Shown here: piece after piece, positions 55,445 through 64,000 of the stretch
Numbering within the stretch: the stretch's first letter is position 1
Layout: each line of letters starts with the position of its first letter
Made by a program: the position numbers and the translations under genes
Source: Allocoprobacillus halotolerans
Lineage (GTDB): Bacteria > Bacillota_I > Bacilli_A > Erysipelotrichales > Coprobacillaceae
DNA: 64,000 nucleotides
Direction of reading: 5' to 3'
NCBI RefSeq assembly: GCF_024399475.1
Contig: NZ_CP101620.1
Span: 2,523,608 to 2,587,607 of the forward strand
Notes under the pieces: model-generated
The model's input: only the letters and a program-made list of their open reading frames with translations
The model's database searches: none
What the model was told of the DNA's origin: nothing

Positions 55445-58400
55445 CTATTCAATACTCTTTAATGATTCAACCATATCTACTTTATTTAAAACATGACGCA
55501 TTGTCAAATTAATAAAATAAGTAAAACCTAGAGTAATGAAAACAGCATATATATAACTGCTTATATTCAATTGTCTTACAAACATTGTCATATCCAATTC
55601 AACAGTCATAATAATAAATTTGTGTAAGAAATACCCAAACACTATACCTACTAGTGAACCAATGATTGACAATAAGACGTTTTCTCTAAAAATATAATCA
55701 TAGACTTCTTTACGCCTAAAGCCTAGCACCTTAATTGTTGCAATTTCACTTTTACGTTCCTGTATATTAATGTTTGTTAAATTATAAAGGACAATAAAAT
55801 TTAAAGCACCTGCACAAACAATCAAAATCACTACAACCAAATTCACACTTTGAACCTGTTTATCAAATTCTTCACCAATCGTAGATACATTTGAAATATT
55901 GCCATACCCTTTATCCTTCATATAATTTTCCAAAGTTTTTAGGCTAGACTGATCATCATCTTGCAAAATCATAAAGGCATTATTGACTTCTAAATCCTGT
56001 AATGTTATAGATTCATAAAGCGTTTGTGACATATAAATATAATTCATAAAGTAATTTTCAGTAATTCCTGAAACTTTCACATTATATTTCGTTTCATCCA
56101 ATTCAATATCAATCGTGTCGTTTTCTTCAACTCCTAAGAGTTCGGCTGCCTTTGCAGTCAAAATAACACTTTCATCATCCAAGACTAAATCTTTATAAGT
56201 TTGATAATTTCTAAACTGCACAAAGTTTTTCATATTATCCATAGATTGATAAACAATCAATGAACCATATAAATCTTCTTTATCTTTTAAAAGATTGACA
56301 CTTTTATTGAAAACATATTCCACCTTAGCCACTTCACTACGATTAAGCAGATCATTTTGATAGTCTTGAGCGGTATTCGTTGATACACTTTCTTCCATAC
56401 GAACAAGGAGATCATATGTGAAAACATCCTGATATTGTTTATCCACAACTTGTGATACTGATGACTTCACACCAAACCCCGTAATAATCAAAGCTGTACA
56501 TCCAGCAATACCAATGACAGACATAAAGAAACGTTTCTTATATCTAAAAATATTACGCATTGTCACTTTTTGATTAAATGATAATCGTTTCCAAAGCCAA
56601 GTTATTCTTTCTAAAAGAATACGTTTTCCAATCTTAGGAGCCTTTGGTCGCATTAAAACAGCTGGCATTAAATTCAATTCACTCATACAAACAAATAATG
56701 TCACTGCCAAAATAACAATAACTGAAATAAAGACTGTTTCAAATGAAATCCACAAACTGGAATATATCAAAATTGGAGCCTCTACAGAAAACAACATCAA
56801 ATTATATAAATAATAAATAATTCGTGGAAAAAACTGTGTCCCAGAAACAATTCCTAAAAGCGAGGCAAAGAAAGTAGCAAAAGTCACATAAACAATATAT
56901 TGTTTCACAACATCCCATTTAGAATAACCTAAAGCACGTAAAGTCCCACTTTGACTTCTTTGTTCTTCGACCATTCTTGTCATTGTTGTTAAAGAAACAA
57001 GGGCAGAAACAAGGAAAAACATCAATGGGAAGATATCTGCTATTGAAGCAATAGAATCTTTATTAGAATCAAAATTAACCAATCCAGCATTTTCATGACG
57101 TGTCAAAGTATAGAGTCTGCCTTTAGGAATCTGATTCACTTGTTCTCTGGCATCATTTAATTGCCCTTTAGCATCATCTAGCTGTGTTTGTGCTTTTTCT
57201 AGCTCGTTATTTGTTTTCAATTCTTCTAAAGTTAATTTGTTTTCCTGTTGTTGAATTTCTAACTTTGCTTTTTCAATCGCAATAGAAGCTTCATTTAATT
57301 GTGATAAACCATCTAATGAAGTTGAAGCATTCTGTAATATATTCCCCATCTTTTCAAGACTTTCAATAGATTTTTGAACTTCAGGAGAAATGGTTTCAGT
57401 ATTATCGTTTTGATAATTTTCAAGTTCCTTTTGTAAACTTTCTAAATTCCCTTTTAATTCTTGACTTGTACTTTCAATTGTTCCAAGCATTTCTTGAATT
57501 TGTGAAGATGCAGTTGATTGCGCTTTAAGATATTCTGATTCTTTAGTAGCCAGTGTTATTTTCGCATTTGTTAACTGAATTTTCGCTTCTAAAATCTTTT
57601 CATCAAATAAATTCTTAGAATCATTATATGTTTTATATCCTTCATCATATTCTTTTTGGGCTTTATCTAGCTTTGCTTTTGCATCACTTGTTAAATCTTC
57701 GTATAAACGACTCATTTTTAAAGATAAAGTACTTTTTATTTTTGTATTAACATCTTCAATATAATCATCATATTCCTCACTAAAAACATTGTATGACTGT
57801 GCACCTTTGACACAAACAGAAATCTGATTATATAAAACATCTTCCTCACGTAAATCATATAAATCTTCAGGCATCGCTAAAAATGCATTGTTTTCATTTA
57901 AAATTTCAATATACCCTGAATTTGTTCCATCCCCAAGAGAATTCGTTCCACGATCAGTCACCGCAATATAACGCACATCATTAACAATTCCTACGATTTG
58001 AAAACTTTTTTCTCCCTGATCATTATGAATCAAAATTTTATCACCTATTTGGTAATCTTCAGCCAACATTTCCTCATCTATCACACATTCATCATCTTTT
58101 TGTGGATAACGTCCCTCAACAAGATAAGGCTGATTAATCATATCCTCACTATATTGTTGACTGGCATAAACCGTTACACCAGAAAGCGAATCATTATGAT
58201 TTATTAAAGCATCAAACTGATAACCATATTGAATATTTTCAACATCTTCTATATTTTGGATTTCCTTTATATCATCTTCAGCAAATCCTAACGAAGCCAT
58301 ATAAGTCAAATCAGCATAGTGATATTTATCTAAATAATGATCCATCGATTTTGTCATTGTACCAGGAGTATTCCTTAAACCTGCAAAAAAGGCTGCACCT

Positions 58401-58498
58401 AAAAACACAATCGCAAAAATAGAGAAAAATCTCGCTTTAGAGGCAATAATGGACTTTCTGAGATTTTTCCAATATGCTTTTTTCTTTCTTTTTACCAT
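55445..58498 (-). CDS. FtsX-like ABC exporter permease with large extracytoplasmic coiled coil
   Basis: A 1017-residue permease. A first membrane segment (FSIFAIVFLGAAFFAGLR, about 21-38) leads to a MacB-type outer domain with GRYPQKDDECVIDEEMLAEDYQIGDKI. It is followed by a long helical coiled coil (about residues 255-455). FtsX domain 1 comes next (DIFPLMFFLVSALVSLTTMTRMVEEQRSQSGTLRALGYSKWDVVKQY), then a second outer domain and FtsX domain 2 (NIQERKSEIATIKVLGFRRKEVYDYI). Such proteins export peptides or lipids or transmit force to wall enzymes; the substrate is unknown. It overlaps its ATPase gene by 7 bases. Confidence 0.92.
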   Translation of the reverse strand: MVKRKKKAYWKNLRKSIIASKARFFSIFAIVFLGAAFFAGLRNTPGTMTKSMDHYLDKYHYADLTYMASLGFAEDDIKEIQNIEDVENIQYGYQFDALINHNDSLSGVTVYASQQYSEDMINQPYLVEGRYPQKDDECVIDEEMLAEDYQIGDKILIHNDQGEKSFQIVGIVNDVRYIAVTDRGTNSLGDGTNSGYIEILNENNAFLAMPEDLYDLREEDVLYNQISVCVKGAQSYNVFSEEYDDYIEDVNTKIKSTLSLKMSRLYEDLTSDAKAKLDKAQKEYDEGYKTYNDSKNLFDEKILEAKIQLTNAKITLATKESEYLKAQSTASSQIQEMLGTIESTSQELKGNLESLQKELENYQNDNTETISPEVQKSIESLEKMGNILQNASTSLDGLSQLNEASIAIEKAKLEIQQQENKLTLEELKTNNELEKAQTQLDDAKGQLNDAREQVNQIPKGRLYTLTRHENAGLVNFDSNKDSIASIADIFPLMFFLVSALVSLTTMTRMVEEQRSQSGTLRALGYSKWDVVKQYIVYVTFATFFASLLGIVSGTQFFPRIIYYLYNLMLFSVEAPILIYSSLWISFETVFISVIVILAVTLFVCMSELNLMPAVLMRPKAPKIGKRILLERITWLWKRLSFNQKVTMRNIFRYKKRFFMSVIGIAGCTALIITGFGVKSSVSQVVDKQYQDVFTYDLLVRMEESVSTNTAQDYQNDLLNRSEVAKVEYVFNKSVNLLKDKEDLYGSLIVYQSMDNMKNFVQFRNYQTYKDLVLDDESVILTAKAAELLGVEENDTIDIELDETKYNVKVSGITENYFMNYIYMSQTLYESITLQDLEVNNAFMILQDDDQSSLKTLENYMKDKGYGNISNVSTIGEEFDKQVQSVNLVVVILIVCAGALNFIVLYNLTNINIQERKSEIATIKVLGFRRKEVYDYIFRENVLLSIIGSLVGIVFGYFLHKFIIMTVELDMTMFVRQLNISSYIYAVFITLGFTYFINLTMRHVLNKVDMVESLKSIE

Positions 58499-59202
58499 TC
58501 AATTTCCTCGATTGGTTGAGGATTTTCATTTAATTCAATGCCATTCACTTTACCATTTTTTAAGTGAATCACACGATCTGCCATAGGTGCCAAAGCAGAA
58601 TTGTGTGTAATAACGATAACTGTCATTTGATACGTCAAACACATTTCTCTTAATAACGCTAAAATAGCTTTTCCGGTCTGATAATCCAACGCTCCAGTAG
58701 GTTCATCACATAATAAAAGTTTTGGATTTTTTGCAATCGCTCTGGCAATGGCTACCCTTTGTTGTTCACCACCAGAAAGTTGTGCTGGAAAGTTCATCAT
58801 ACGCTCAGATAAACCCACTCTTTCTAAAACATGTCGTGCATCTAATGGATTTTGAGAAATCTGTGATGCCAGTTCGACATTTTCTAAAGCGGTTAGATTT
58901 TGAACAAGGTTATAAAATTGAAAGACAAAACCAATATCATTACGACGATATTCAGTTAATTTCTTTTCATCATATAGTGCTATATTTTCACCATCAACAA
59001 GAATTGAGCCACTGGTTGGTGAATCCATACCACCTAATAAATTTAAAATTGTCGTTTTCCCGGCCCCAGAAGCACCAACAATCACGACAAATTCCCCTTT
59101 ATTCACAACAAAATTAACACCATTGCTAGCATTAATTGTTATATCCCCCATTGTATAGCTTTTCACTATATTTTTAAACTCAATTAAAGCACTCATATTC
59201 AT
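58492..59202 (-). CDS. MacB-type ABC transporter ATP-binding protein
   Basis: A 236-residue ATPase of the LolD/MacB group: Walker [47 protein letters not shown], signature [18 protein letters not shown], Walker [13 protein letters not shown] and [23 protein letters not shown]. It pairs with the FtsX-like permease that follows, overlapping by 7 bases. The second ATG (59196) may be the true start, with AAGGTGG upstream. Confidence 0.95.
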   Translation of the reverse strand: MNMSALIEFKNIVKSYTMGDITINASNGVNFVVNKGEFVVIVGASGAGKTTILNLLGGMDSPTSGSILVDGENIALYDEKKLTEYRRNDIGFVFQFYNLVQNLTALENVELASQISQNPLDARHVLERVGLSERMMNFPAQLSGGEQQRVAIARAIAKNPKLLLCDEPTGALDYQTGKAILALLREMCLTYQMTVIVITHNSALAPMADRVIHLKNGKVNGIELNENPQPIEEIEW

Positions 59203-59273
59203 ACCACCTTTCTATAAGTTTAACACATTTTTTGCTAAAAAAAACAATGACACAAGAATAACGTAAATTTCCA

Positions 59274-59304
59274 TAAAAAAGAAACTGCCCAGTGACAGTT
59301 TCTT
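59274..59304 (-). terminator. Terminator after the secreted hypothetical gene
   Basis: AAGAAACTG (59279-59287) pairs with CAGTTTCTT (59296-59304), then a T7 run on the minus strand. It is a near copy of the one at 60106-60136. The rest of 59203-59475 shows nothing else. Confidence 0.85.
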
Positions 59305-59475
59305 ACTTTGATATTATAAAATGGACAATGATATCAATCAATTTATACATTACATTTTTCAAATAACATTATCATCCATTTATTTTTTATATTCTTAAAA
59401 ATTACAATTAAATATCCAATCATAATCTAAACATGATGATAAAAATCATTATGACAATATATTTTATTCATTTTT

Positions 59476-59900
59476 CTATTTGTTAGATTGAATAACTTCT
59501 AAAACTCGATCTGTACTAGCATCATCATAATATAGCACAAGATAACGCTCTTGATTCATACGGACATAAATGTAAGTATCATCATCTTGATTGACATAAA
59601 CATCTCTATTCATATATCCTAAATCATAGGTTGATAAATCAGGATAATCGTCTTTCATTGAAAAATCTACATATTCGTTGATTGTTCCATAATATGTAAA
59701 GTTTTTTCAACCTGATGGACTTCATCTTCTTCTCTATCATAGCGTGTATAATAACCATGATTCAGTACATAGCATGCTGGAATTGGTAAGCCAGCTTCTG
59801 ACTCTTCCTCTTTTTCGTTTGTTGGATTCAAGAAAAGATAAATCATACCTCCTGATAAAATCATCAACCATATCAATATCACTATTATCACTTTTTTCAT
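59476..59900 (-). CDS. Hypothetical exported protein (frameshifted at a T6 run)
   Basis: About 141 residues once one base is added in the T run at 59702-59707. An N-terminal signal anchor (VIIVILIWLMILSGGMIYLFLN, about 4-25) is followed by an acidic, Tyr/Asp-rich outer domain (CYVLNHGYYTRYDREEDEVHQVEKNFTYYGTINEY, DLGYMNRDVYVNQDDDTYIYVRMNQERYLVLYYDD). It looks beta-rich. No family recognised. GGGAGG precedes the ATG, and a TATAAT lies about 85 bases upstream. It stands between trkH and the ABC exporter, with terminators on both sides. Confidence 0.65.
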
Positions 59901-60105
59901 ATATCTTTTATCCTCCCATTTTCATTAAATACACTATAGACACCTTTACTTAAAACAACAATTATTTTTTTGTTACTATTATATAGCTATTTTGATTTTA
60001 ATAAATTTATCAATTCCCTCTTTTCATTGTCTTTTCATATAATTGATTAAAGCCAAAACATTTGTCTTTTATCATTAATTTAAGTATAACATATTATTTC
60101 TTAAA

Positions 60106-60136
60106 TAAAAAAGAAACTGCCTAGTGACAGTTCCTT
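60106..60136 (-). terminator. Terminator after trkH
   Basis: AAGAAACTG (60111-60119) pairs with CAGTTCCTT (60128-60136) with one mismatch, then Ts on the minus strand. It overlaps the trkH stop codon. Confidence 0.75.
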
Positions 60137-61574
60137 ATTTTTTCCATAATGAACGAGAAAAGAACATCAACAATGGGAAAATTTCTAAACGTCCAGCTAA
60201 CATATCAAGTGATAATACAACCTTAGATAAATCAGTTAAACTTGAAAAATTACCCACTGGACCAACAATTCCTAATCCTGGACCTACATTGTTAAAACAA
60301 GTCGCAACAGCACTAAAAGCTGAAATAAAATCAATATTTTGTAAAGATACAAATAAAAATGATAATCCAAACAATAAAAAGTATAAAACCCAATAAACAT
60401 GAATATTGCTTAATGTATTAGAAGATAAATACTTATCTTCAAATTTTACAGAAACAACACTATGAGGATGAATCATACGTTTCATTTCAGCCATAGCACT
60501 TTTGACACCAATAATAATACGTGAAACCTTCATCCCACCACCAGTAGAACCGGCACTAGCACCAATAAACATCAATAAAACAAGAATTGTTTGTGAAAAT
60601 AATGGCCATTGTCCATAATCAGCAGTCACATAACCAGTTGTGGTAATGATTGAACCTACCTGAAAAATCGCATAACGGAAAGCTTCAAAGATAGAGTTAT
60701 ATAACGGTAAAATATTGAATGAAATAGCAAATGCTGCCGCAAAGATAATGATTAAATACCAGCGTAATTCTTCACTTTTTAATGCTGCTTTGAATTTTTT
60801 TATCGCAAAGAAATAAATCAAATTGAAATTAATACCAAATAAAATCATAAAGAATGTAATGATACCATCACAATAAGCACTGTTATAATAGGCTATGGAA
60901 GTATTTTTAATTGCAAAGCCACCTGTTCCAGCAGTTCCAAAACTATTTAATAAACTATCAAAAAATGGCATACCACCTAACATTAATAAAACCACTTCAA
61001 TAATTGTGAGAACCGTATAAATTTGATAAAGAATACGTGATGAAACAGTAATTTTAGATACCAGTTTTCCAACAATTGGACCTGGCATTTCAGCTTTTAA
61101 AATATGTAAAGTGGAACCACTAGCATCAGGCAAAAAGGCAACAACAAAGACCAAAATTCCCATTCCACCAATCCAATGTGAAAAACTTCGCCAGAAAAGA
61201 CTTGCATGGGATAAAGATTCAACATCTGTTAATATGGATGACCCCGTTGTCGTAAAACCTGAAACAGCTTCAAACAAAGCATCAATATAAGATGGAATTT
61301 CTCCTGTCATACAAAAAGGAATAGCACCAAAGACAGATAGAAAAATCCAAGCTGCTGCAACAACAACAAAGCCTTCTTTTGCATAAATGATTTTATTGTG
61401 TGGCTTACGTAAACTCATCAGATGTCCTAATACCAAAAGCATCATCGCAACAATCAAATAAATCCAACATTCTTGTTCCTGATAAATCACTCCTGTTAAA
61501 AATGGTAAAAGCATTAACAATCCCTCAATCATTAACATTTTTCCAAGAGTGTATAAAATCATTAACCTATTCAT
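60135..61574 (-). CDS. trkH: Potassium uptake protein TrkH
   Basis: Potassium-translocating subunit of 479 residues with ten or so membrane segments and the four pore-loop signatures: SGFTTTGSSIL, FGTAGTGGFAIKN, ITTTGYVT and FNNVGPGLG. Gating needs the TrkA ring. It overlaps trkA by 4 bases (trkA first). In these bacteria Trk/Ktr systems are often inhibited by c-di-AMP; darA in this window shows that signal is used here. Confidence 0.96.
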   Translation of the reverse strand: MNRLMILYTLGKMLMIEGLLMLLPFLTGVIYQEQECWIYLIVAMMLLVLGHLMSLRKPHNKIIYAKEGFVVVAAAWIFLSVFGAIPFCMTGEIPSYIDALFEAVSGFTTTGSSILTDVESLSHASLFWRSFSHWIGGMGILVFVVAFLPDASGSTLHILKAEMPGPIVGKLVSKITVSSRILYQIYTVLTIIEVVLLMLGGMPFFDSLLNSFGTAGTGGFAIKNTSIAYYNSAYCDGIITFFMILFGINFNLIYFFAIKKFKAALKSEELRWYLIIIFAAAFAISFNILPLYNSIFEAFRYAIFQVGSIITTTGYVTADYGQWPLFSQTILVLLMFIGASAGSTGGGMKVSRIIIGVKSAMAEMKRMIHPHSVVSVKFEDKYLSSNTLSNIHVYWVLYFLLFGLSFLFVSLQNIDFISAFSAVATCFNNVGPGLGIVGPVGNFSSLTDLSKVVLSLDMLAGRLEIFPLLMFFSRSLWKK

Positions 61575-62941
61575 GCGTATTCTTCCTCAAAAATATCATT
61601 AATATCTTTAAGAGGGGTATGATAAGCAATTACAATAATACGATCTCCCCTACGTAAAACATCCTGACCTTTAGGAATAATCGTTTGATTTTGACGAATA
61701 ATACTACCAATCAATAAATCTTTTTTTGTATTCACATTAGCTAATGGAATATCACAATATTTTGTCTTTTCATCAACAATAAATTCTACAGCTTCCACTT
61801 CCTCATTAACAATCTTATATAATGTTTGAATACTTGTAGAACGATTATCATTTTCTTTGACACGAATATAACGAATAATCTGCGATGTAACTAATGCTTT
61901 AGGTTCAACAATACTATCAACATCAAGATGGTCAATAATGCCATTAAGATTCATACGATTCACTTTAGCGATAGATTTTTTGACACCTAACTGTTTCGCT
62001 GCCAAGACTAAAACAATATTTTCTTCATCTATTCCTGTCAAACCAACTAAAGCATCACTTTTATGAATACCTTCTTCTTTTAAAATATTTTCATCACTAC
62101 CATCACCTTCAATAATGATTGAATAAGGTAAAAGTTCTGATAATTGAACACAACGTTCATGATTTTTTTCGATAATTTTTGTTTTAATACCGTGAACAGA
62201 TAATTGTCTAGCCAAATAATAAGCAATTTTACTACCACCAATAATCATGACGTTTTTAATTTTCTGTGATGCAAAACCAGTTTCTAAACAAAATTTTGTT
62301 AAATCCTTATGTGAACCAATAACACAAATATGATCTTGAGCCTTTAAAATGAAATCTCCATCAGGAATAAAAACTTTATCTTCTCGCTTGACAGCACAAA
62401 TTAAAACTTGTGAATGACACACACTTGAAAGTTGATTTAAAACCAATGAATCTAAAGGCATCCCATTAGCAATACGCAATTCAACAATTTCTACCCTACC
62501 TTTATCAAACGTATCAATACGCATTGCTGATGAAAACATAATTGTTCTTCTAATATCATTCGCCGCCTCTAATTCAGGATTAATTAACATTGAAAAACCT
62601 AACTGTTCTTTTAAAATTTGACTCTGTAAAGAATAATCTGGATTTCTAACACGAGCAATGATATGTTTCGCTCCAAGTTGTTTGGCTAACAGACAAGAAA
62701 GTATATTCAATTCATCAGAAGTTGTCACTGAAATCACAACATCTGCCTGCTCAACACCAGCTTCCTGTAAGACATGGAAATTGGCACCATTTCCACTAAT
62801 ACCTAAAACATCGTCCTGATTCACAACATTTTCTACTTTTTGATTATTTTGATCAATAACGACAACATTATGCCCTTCATTAGATAAATAACGCGTTAAC
62901 ATCTGGCCAACTTTCCCCAGACCAATAATAACAATATTCAT
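61571..62941 (-). CDS. trkA: Trk system potassium uptake protein TrkA
   Basis: Cytosolic regulatory subunit of 456 residues with two RCK units. RCK-N 1 has IVIIGLGKVGQMLTRYLSNEGHNVVVIDQN; the second starts about residue 225 (NVMIIGGSKIAYYLARQLSVHGIKTKIIEKN) with a less canonical GGSKIA in place of GxGxxG, so only the first half may bind NAD(H) well. Each is followed by an RCK-C (TrkA-C) domain, e.g. DHICVIGSHKDL and RGDRIIVIAYH near the ends. It is coupled to trkH downstream. Confidence 0.95.
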   Translation of the reverse strand: MNIVIIGLGKVGQMLTRYLSNEGHNVVVIDQNNQKVENVVNQDDVLGISGNGANFHVLQEAGVEQADVVISVTTSDELNILSCLLAKQLGAKHIIARVRNPDYSLQSQILKEQLGFSMLINPELEAANDIRRTIMFSSAMRIDTFDKGRVEIVELRIANGMPLDSLVLNQLSSVCHSQVLICAVKREDKVFIPDGDFILKAQDHICVIGSHKDLTKFCLETGFASQKIKNVMIIGGSKIAYYLARQLSVHGIKTKIIEKNHERCVQLSELLPYSIIIEGDGSDENILKEEGIHKSDALVGLTGIDEENIVLVLAAKQLGVKKSIAKVNRMNLNGIIDHLDVDSIVEPKALVTSQIIRYIRVKENDNRSTSIQTLYKIVNEEVEAVEFIVDEKTKYCDIPLANVNTKKDLLIGSIIRQNQTIIPKGQDVLRRGDRIIVIAYHTPLKDINDIFEEEYA

Positions 62942-62952
62942 AATTTCTCCAC

Positions 62953-64000
62953 CTATTTATAGCTTTTTAAAATATTTTCAGCACACATAATACCATCAAT
63001 CGCTGATGACATAATACCACCAGCATACCCAGCACCTTCGCCAATAGGATATAATCCTTTGAACGTAGATTGATAATTTTCATTTCTTAAAATACGAACA
63101 GGTGCACTACTTCTCGTTTCAATACCCGTTATAATAGTATCTTCATCAATAAAACCAGGCATTTTTTGATTCATTAATTGTAAACCAGTATGCAAAGCCT
63201 GATTGATAAACTCAGGAAAAAGTGCATTCAAATCACAAATTTGATAACCGGGCTGATAAGTCGGTTTAATTTTCCCCAATGGCTGTACTTCATGATGAAA
63301 ATAATCGACAACTCTTTGCACAGGAGCTTGATAGTTGCCACCACCTAGCAAGAAAGCTTTATGCTCCAATTCTCTTTGAAATTCAATACCGGCTAAAGGA
63401 TGATCACTTGCAAAATCATCAGTTGAAATAGTAACCAAAATAGCACTATTAGCATTTTGACCATCACGTGCATAATAACTCATTCCATTAACACAGATTG
63501 TTTTGTCTTCATGATGTGATGGAACTACCACACCACCAGGACACATACAGAAAGTATAAACACCTCTTTTACCACTTTGAACAGCCAGTTTATAACTAGC
63601 CGCCTTTAAATAAGGTGATGAAGCACTTTTCTTATATTGAATCTGATTGATTTTTTGTTGTGACTGTTCAATACGAACACCTATCGCAAAAGCTTTTTGG
63701 TCTAAAGGAACACCTTTTTGATACAACATTTCATAAGTATCTCTAGCACTATGACCAATCGCAAGAACAAGCAAATCTGTATCCAATTTTTGAATGTGTT
63801 GATGCTGTGAAACTGTCACTTGATAGCCTGAATCTAAGACTTCAAAATCAACCATTTTGGTTTCAAATAGAAAAGTGACACCCTTTGAAACCAAAAATTG
63901 ACGCATGTTTTGTATCACTTGACGTAAATAATCTGTTCCAATATGTGGTTTATTTAAATACAAAATATCTTTTGGTGCACCAAATTGTACAAATGTTTCT
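62953..64000 (-). CDS. FAD-dependent dehydrogenase (COG2509-type), C-terminal part
   Basis: Runs off the right edge; the last ~348 residues are present. Seen: FGAPKDILYLNKPHIGTDYLRQVIQNMRQFLVSKGV, LLVLAIGHSARDTYEMLYQKGV, YTFCMCPGGVVVPSHHE, FLLGGGNYQAPVQRVVDYF and a C-terminal FAD-binding GLYPIGEGAGYAGGIMSSAIDGI. This matches uncharacterised FAD-dependent dehydrogenases. The N-terminal GxGxxG is outside the window. It ends 11 bases before trkA and is probably in the same operon. Substrate unknown. Confidence 0.85.
   Translation of the reverse strand, partial: ETFVQFGAPKDILYLNKPHIGTDYLRQVIQNMRQFLVSKGVTFLFETKMVDFEVLDSGYQVTVSQHQHIQKLDTDLLVLAIGHSARDTYEMLYQKGVPLDQKAFAIGVRIEQSQQKINQIQYKKSASSPYLKAASYKLAVQSGKRGVYTFCMCPGGVVVPSHHEDKTICVNGMSYYARDGQNANSAILVTISTDDFASDHPLAGIEFQRELEHKAFLLGGGNYQAPVQRVVDYFHHEVQPLGKIKPTYQPGYQICDLNALFPEFINQALHTGLQLMNQKMPGFIDEDTIITGIETRSSAPVRILRNENYQSTFKGLYPIGEGAGYAGGIMSSAIDGIMCAENILKSYK

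Noticed and set aside
59901-60105. Gene-free stretch between the secreted hypothetical gene and trkH
   Set aside because: Only a TATAAT and AT-rich sequence were seen; no ORF or structured RNA could be supported.

Overview
The window is AT-rich chromosomal DNA of a spore-forming low-GC Gram-positive (Firmicutes/Bacillota), most likely a gut member of the Erysipelotrichia (Coprobacillaceae-like). The evidence is gene content: sporulation genes (ylbD, cotJ, yqfC/yqfD, a cotD-like gene and a YjcZ-like gene), gene orders shared with Bacillus (ylbD-E-F-rsmD-coaD; rpsU-yqfC-yqfD-phoH; rqcH / gmk-priA-rsmB-rlmN-prpC-prkC-rsgA-rpe-thiN), AAGGAGG-type ribosome sites and HrcA/CIRCE control of clpB. The genus is inferred, not proven. 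No rRNA, tRNA, CRISPR array, plasmid or prophage module was seen.

Layout: 1-3884 (minus) UPF0223-ftsW-ylbD-ylbE-ylbF-rsmD-coaD-pyrB. 4000-7805 a Cys-rich YjcZ-like gene, def, metY (minus), a flavodoxin-like gene (minus), a fused cotJA-cotJB gene and cotJC. 7826-9939 (minus) dprA-like, rhomboid and a membrane protein. 9995-11884 a complete group II intron with its reverse transcriptase, inserted directly behind the ppdK terminator. 11922-19637 (minus) ppdK, a DEAD-box helicase, an acetyltransferase-like/FolC fusion, darA and a dGTPase-like gene. 19697 mutY (+). 20931-28263 (minus) rsmE, an unknown gene, mtaB, a divergent murE, deoC, rpsU, yqfC, yqfD and phoH. 28373-29110 a damaged type III toxin-antitoxin locus (ToxN/AbiQ family). 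29292-31862 clpB with two CIRCE operators. 32003-43978 (minus) the gmk...priA...prkC...thiN block plus degV, cdd and a broken rhomboid. 44072-46805 rqcH, a cotD-like gene (minus) and pgeF. 46783-49784 (minus) nnrDE and an NlpC/P60 wall hydrolase. 50034-55273 a CmpB-type membrane protein (+) and the livJHMGF branched-chain amino acid importer (minus). 55445-59202 a MacB/FtsX-type ABC exporter. 59476-64000 a secreted unknown, trkH, trkA and a partial FAD-dependent dehydrogenase.

Functionally the window is mostly housekeeping: ribosome and tRNA modification, ribosome assembly and rescue, cell division and wall, Ser/Thr kinase/phosphatase signalling, folate, thiamine and NAD(P) repair, and amino acid and potassium transport. 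Sporulation coat genes are interspersed. Accessory DNA is limited to the group II intron and the type III toxin-antitoxin remnant.

Important caveat: nineteen otherwise normal genes, many of them core genes, are broken by frameshifts at mononucleotide runs. Twenty-two single-base events all have the same sign (one base missing). A twentieth gene (degV) has an ambiguous shift at two adjacent A runs. This looks like systematic homopolymer under-calling in the assembly rather than gene decay. Such genes are annotated as single CDS over their full span, with the run named. Three lesions do not fit this pattern and may be real: toxN, the second rhomboid gene and an early stop in cdd.
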